64,000 nucleotides of DNA. Origin: Hoeflea_A sp965228785. GTDB lineage: Bacteria; Pseudomonadota; Alphaproteobacteria; Rhizobiales; Rhizobiaceae. Shown piece by piece: positions 60,870-64,000 of this stretch. The translations under genes were made by a program, and so were the position numbers. The notes under the pieces are model-generated. The model did not search any database and was not told where the DNA came from. It saw only the letters and a program-made list of their open reading frames with translations. The DNA is taken from assembly GCA_965228785.1 (NCBI GenBank), contig CBDDIF010000001.1, forward strand, positions 2,666,001 to 2,730,000, in the 5' to 3' direction. Every line of letters begins with the position of its first letter. Position 1 is the stretch's first letter.

Positions 60870-61774
60870 TGGGCAATCGTCTTCCAGCTATTGTCATCGC
60901 CGTAGTGATTCTCGCCGGCCTGGCTTACTCGTCCTTTTTCGTGGTTCAGGCCGGTGAGCAGGCCATTGTTCTGCGGTTCGGTGAGATCCGCTCGGTCAAG
61001 ACCGAGCCCGGTCTTTATTTCAAACTGCCGTTCAGTTTCATCGAGGCTGACAACATCCAGATGGTCCAGAAACGGGACATACGGTTCGATCTCGACGATA
61101 TCCGCGTGCAGGTCTCAGGCGGCAAGTTTTACGAGGTTGACGCGTTCGTTGTTTACAAAATCACCAATGCTGAACGATTCCGAGAGACTGTTTCCGGTGA
61201 TATAACCGCCGCGGAAGCTCGGCTTCGAACGCGTCTCGATTCAGCTTTACGCCGGGTCTATGGTCTGCGCGGCTTCGAGGCTGCGCTGTCCGATGCCAGG
61301 AACGCGATGATGGCCGAGGTGCATGATCAGTTGCGGCCCGATGCTGAGTCGCTGGGCCTTACCATCGAGGATGTGCGTATCCGGCGGACCGATCTGACGA
61401 AGGAAGTCTCTCAGCAGACGTACGATCGAATGAAGGCCGAACGTCTTGCTGAGGCCGAACTCATCCGGGCCCGCGGTCGAGAAGGTGGCCAGCGTATCCG
61501 GGCTATCGCCGACAGGCAGGTCGTGGAACTGGAGTCCAAGGCAAGCCGCGATTCGGAAATCACTCGAGGTGAGGGCGATGCGGAGCGCAACCGGATCTTT
61601 GCCGAAGCGTTTTCCAAGGACGAGGGTTTCTTCGATTTCTACCGCTCAATGGAAGCCTACCGGCAGGGACTTACCGGTTCTGACACCACTATGGTTATCA
61701 CTCCAAATACCGAGTTTTTCCGATTCTTCCAGGACGCGGCCGGAACGATCCCGACACCGAGCGCGTCTGAGTAA
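60869..61774 (+). CDS. hflC: FtsH protease modulator HflC
   Basis: The 301-residue partner of HflK. A membrane helix at about residues 4-23 (LPAIVIAVVILAGLAYSSFF) is followed by the SPFH domain VQAGEQAIVLRFGEIRSVKT, DDIRVQVSGGKFYEVDAFVV and the coiled-coil part ERLAEAELIRARGREGGQRI. Its ATG overlaps the hflK stop by 1 bp. DUF2065 and the Do protease follow on the same strand, forming the usual Hyphomicrobiales quality-control operon. Confidence 0.95.
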   Translation: MGNRLPAIVIAVVILAGLAYSSFFVVQAGEQAIVLRFGEIRSVKTEPGLYFKLPFSFIEADNIQMVQKRDIRFDLDDIRVQVSGGKFYEVDAFVVYKITNAERFRETVSGDITAAEARLRTRLDSALRRVYGLRGFEAALSDARNAMMAEVHDQLRPDAESLGLTIEDVRIRRTDLTKEVSQQTYDRMKAERLAEAELIRARGREGGQRIRAIADRQVVELESKASRDSEITRGEGDAERNRIFAEAFSKDEGFFDFYRSMEAYRQGLTGSDTTMVITPNTEFFRFFQDAAGTIPTPSASE

Positions 61775-61785
61775 GGCATTACGCC

Positions 61786-61971
61786 ATGAGTGAACTTCTT
61801 GTGGCGTTTGGACTTTTTCTGGTTATCGAGGGGCTGGTCTACGCACTGGCCCCTTCCTTTGTCAGACGCATGGCGGAAGCCTTGCCGGTTATCACCGATC
61901 AACAGATGCGGGGCTTCGGTTTGGCCGCCGTTTGCATCGGCGTTTTCGTTGTTTGGGTGGTTCGAGGCTGA
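61786..61971 (+). CDS. DUF2065 family membrane protein
   Basis: The 61-residue protein has two membrane helices (SELLVAFGLFLVIEGLVYAL and FGLAAVCIGVFVVWVVRG) joined by PSFVRRMAEALPVITDQQMR, the DUF2065 (YjeT-like) pattern. Position between hflC and a Do protease is conserved in the group. Function unknown; a link to HflKC or FtsH is inferred from position. Confidence 0.92.
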   Translation: MSELLVAFGLFLVIEGLVYALAPSFVRRMAEALPVITDQQMRGFGLAAVCIGVFVVWVVRG

Positions 61972-62086
61972 GGTTCACTTGTTGTTGAAGGGGGTGCGGC
62001 CATCGATCACTGGACGTGCCGGAATTTGGTCATATCTTTGGAAAACAAATCGCGCTGTTCGATATCTATGGGAGAAAGAGCCGGTC

Positions 62087-63556
62087 ATGGCATTCACCAA
62101 AATCCTGAAACCGTTCCGAACGATTACAGTCGTATCAGCCATCGGTCTGGCGTTCGCCTTCGGCACGCCGGCAACGGTGCCGTTCGCGAGTGCCGCCCAA
62201 GGACCGGAATCCGTCGCCGATCTGGCGGAAAACCTGCTCGATGCCGTGGTCAACATTTCGACTTCGCAGAGGGTCAGCAACAATCGCCGCACGCCGCGTC
62301 CGCGCGTCCCTGACGGCTCTCCGTTTCAGGATTTCTTTGATGAGTTCTTCGGTGACCGAAACAACGACGAACAGCCGCGTTCGCGACGCGTCAATTCTCT
62401 CGGTTCCGGGTTCGTGATCGACCCAGAAGGGATCATTGTAACCAACAACCACGTTATTGCGGAAGCTGACGACATCGAAGTCAATTTCGCCGATGGCAGC
62501 AAGCTTATCGCCGAAGTGGTCGGTGCCGATCCGAAAACCGATATAGCTGTTTTGCGGGTCAAGCCCGAAGAACCGCTGAAATCCGTGGATCTCGGGGATT
62601 CGAACGCGATCCGCATCGGTGACTGGGTTATGGCCATTGGCAACCCGTTCGGACTTGGAGGCACGGTTACAACTGGCATCGTCTCGGCCCGCGGCCGCGA
62701 TATCAATTCAGGCCCCTATGATAACTTCATCCAGACCGATGCCGCCATTAACCGGGGCAATTCCGGTGGCCCGCTCTTCAATCAGGAAGGCGAAGTCATC
62801 GGCGTCAATACGGCGATTATTTCGCCGACGGGCGGATCGATTGGTATCGGCTTCGCCGTGCCGTCGGAACTGGTGAAGACGGTCATCGGGCAACTGATCG
62901 AGTTTGGCGAAACCCGCCGCGGTTGGCTTGGCGTTCGCATCCAGCCGGTCACCGACGACATCGCGGAAAGCCTGGGCATGGACGAGGCAAAGGGTGCCCT
63001 CGTTGCCGGCATCATCAAGGGCGGTCCGGTTGACGACGGTTCCGTACAGCCGGGCGATGTCATCATCCGGTTCGATGGACAGGATGTCGATGACATGCGC
63101 GACCTGCCGCGCATCGTGGCCGAAAGCCCGGTTGGCAAGGAAGTCGAGGTGGTTCTCATTCGCAAGGGTGAGGAGCGCACGATTGCCGTCACTCTTGGAC
63201 GCCTGGAAGACGGTGAGCAACTGATCGCCAGCGAGCAGAGCGAGGCCGAACCGAAGACGACATCAGTGCTCGGAATGGAGTTGGCTCAGCTCGATACCGC
63301 TTTGCGGGAGAAATACGAAATCTCCGAAGATGTCGAAGGGGTCGTAATCCTCAATGTGGATGAAGATTCGGCGGCTGCGGAAAAACGGATCGTCGAAGGT
63401 GACGTGATCGTCGAAGTGGCGCAGGAAGTTGTCGAGAATCCGCAGGAAGTCGAGGAACGTGTCGAGAAACTCAAGGAAGACGGTCGGCGCAACGCGCTGT
63501 TGATGATCGCCAACAAAACCGGCGAACTGCGCTTCATCACCGTACCCATGCGTTAG
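62087..63556 (+). CDS. degP: Do-family periplasmic serine protease (DegP/MucD type)
   Basis: The 489-residue protease-chaperone degrades misfolded periplasmic proteins. The start at 62087 follows GGGAGAAAG and gives a signal peptide (VVSAIGLAFAFGTPATVPFA). The catalytic triad is His in IIVTNNHVIAEADDIEV near residue 122, Asp in DPKTDIAVLRV near 150 and Ser in INRGNSGGPLFNQ near 226. Two PDZ domains follow (about 275-370 and 395-485), the first starting near GWLGVRIQPVTDDIAESLG. A basic Asn/Arg/Pro-rich loop (about 62-107) precedes the catalytic core, near the LA-loop position. Confidence 0.95.
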   Translation: MAFTKILKPFRTITVVSAIGLAFAFGTPATVPFASAAQGPESVADLAENLLDAVVNISTSQRVSNNRRTPRPRVPDGSPFQDFFDEFFGDRNNDEQPRSRRVNSLGSGFVIDPEGIIVTNNHVIAEADDIEVNFADGSKLIAEVVGADPKTDIAVLRVKPEEPLKSVDLGDSNAIRIGDWVMAIGNPFGLGGTVTTGIVSARGRDINSGPYDNFIQTDAAINRGNSGGPLFNQEGEVIGVNTAIISPTGGSIGIGFAVPSELVKTVIGQLIEFGETRRGWLGVRIQPVTDDIAESLGMDEAKGALVAGIIKGGPVDDGSVQPGDVIIRFDGQDVDDMRDLPRIVAESPVGKEVEVVLIRKGEERTIAVTLGRLEDGEQLIASEQSEAEPKTTSVLGMELAQLDTALREKYEISEDVEGVVILNVDEDSAAAEKRIVEGDVIVEVAQEVVENPQEVEERVEKLKEDGRRNALLMIANKTGELRFITVPMR

Positions 63557-63563
63557 TTTTCGG

Positions 63564-63590
63564 GGTGGTTCGGGCTGTGCCGGGACCACC
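63564..63590 (+). terminator. Possible terminator after the Do protease gene
   Basis: GGTGGT (63564-63569) pairs with ACCACC (63585-63590), followed by TTCTACTT. The stem is short and the loop 15 nt, so the call is moderate. Confidence 0.4.
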
Positions 63591-63592
63591 TT

Positions 63593-64000
63593 CTACTTCC
63601 GCTTTCGCCGCCAGTCTTTTGCATCAATGGCATAAAGGACATGGCGCTTCAGGTGTGGGTGGCTGTCGGGAATCCGCGGATGGTCGAAATCGCGGGATGG
63701 ATCGTGGATCATTCCCAGCCGATCCATGACAGCGGTCGATCGCTCATTGTTTGTGACCGCGAAGGCAACGATCTCGTTCAAACCGCGATCAACAAAGCCG
63801 AGGCGCAGAAGCTCGGCACCGGCTTCTGACGCATAACCCTTGCCCCAAAAGGGAGCGGCGAGGCGCCAGCCGACCTCGATTGTGCCCTCTGGCATCGGCT
63901 CGATATTGGCGATCGCCAGGCCAGCAAAACCGATCGGTATGCCGTCGGCTTTTCGCTCCAGCGCAAAAAAGCCATAGCCGGTTTCGGCGATTTCGCCGCG
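63593..64000 (-). CDS. GNAT-family N-acetyltransferase, RimJ/RimL type (5' part cut by window edge)
   Basis: The last 135 residues of a protein that begins beyond the right edge. The acetyl-CoA loop is WRLAAPFWGKGYASEAGAEL, preceded by IPIGFAGLAIANIEP and followed by the FAVTNNERSTAVMDRLGMIH helix typical of the RimJ/RimL group, then DHPRIPDSHPHLKRHVLYAI at the end. It acetylates a protein N-terminus or a small amine; substrate unknown. It is convergent with the Do protease gene. Confidence 0.88.
   Translation of the reverse strand, partial: RGEIAETGYGFFALERKADGIPIGFAGLAIANIEPMPEGTIEVGWRLAAPFWGKGYASEAGAELLRLGFVDRGLNEIVAFAVTNNERSTAVMDRLGMIHDPSRDFDHPRIPDSHPHLKRHVLYAIDAKDWRRKRK

Overview
The window comes from an alphaproteobacterium, most likely of the Hyphomicrobiales (Rhizobiales). 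The reasons are the gene order ddl-ftsQ-ftsA-ftsZ-lpxC-bamD-recN-ligA, the order hflK-hflC-DUF2065-Do protease, an alpha-type SspB, a circularly permuted two-piece tmRNA with tag ANDNYAEARLAA, a perfect CtrA box (TTAA-N7-TTAA) and a generally GC-rich sequence. I cannot name the genus from sequence alone.

Layout. 1-5.3 kb is accessory: the N-terminal part of a serine hydrolase, a Tat-exported multicopper oxidase divergent from a two-helix membrane LuxR-type regulator, a ketopantoate reductase, an unrecognised lower-GC gene and about 500 bp of non-coding DNA rich in GANTC sites. 5.3-16.8 kb is the core division and envelope block (ddl, ftsQAZ, lpxC, bamD) followed by recN and ligA. 16.8-22.3 kb holds a LysR regulator divergent from a DUF3830 protein and a PotABCD-like ABC importer. 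22.4-33.3 kb is mixed: an M24B aminopeptidase, a DUF1127 micro-protein, an NCS2 permease with an unusual C-terminal domain, prmA, a Sco1-type copper chaperone, a 52-residue membrane protein, gamma-glutamyltransferase, a CreA-family protein, a GNAT and a cyclic-nucleotide phosphodiesterase. 33.7-45.1 kb is a catabolic region: LysR/SDR, then a tripartite tricarboxylate transporter with an aldehyde dehydrogenase and a Tm-1-like protein, divergent from IclR-HAD-aminotransferase-HpaI aldolase. 45.1-56.5 kb holds a UvrD-type helicase, a protein-kinase-like fusion, a ClC channel, a thioesterase, an FAD-linked oxidase and a giant AsmA protein. 56.5-64 kb is a protein-quality-control neighbourhood: ssrA-sspB-DUF4169-RHH on the minus strand, then thyA-folA and hflK-hflC-DUF2065-Do protease on the plus strand, ending in a truncated GNAT.

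How the genes work together. FtsQ, FtsA and FtsZ build the divisome, Ddl supplies D-Ala-D-Ala, LpxC commits to lipid A, and BamD inserts outer-membrane proteins. In the last 7 kb, tmRNA tags stalled chains, SspB hands them to ClpXP, HflKC is expected to modulate FtsH and the Do protease guards the periplasm. In the 35.6-45.1 kb cluster the transporter would import an organic acid that the aminotransferase, HpaI-type aldolase and aldehyde dehydrogenase would break down under IclR control. The substrate is unknown.

The most notable points are the ssrA-sspB adjacency with a fully readable permuted tmRNA, two unusual domain fusions (NCS2 permease with an ATPase-fold-like tail; kinase with a ligase-C-terminus-like tail), a probable CTG start for the AsmA gene, cell-cycle motifs around ddl/ftsZ/lpxC, and the uncharacterised catabolic cluster. 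No insertion sequence, CRISPR array, prophage or tRNA was seen.
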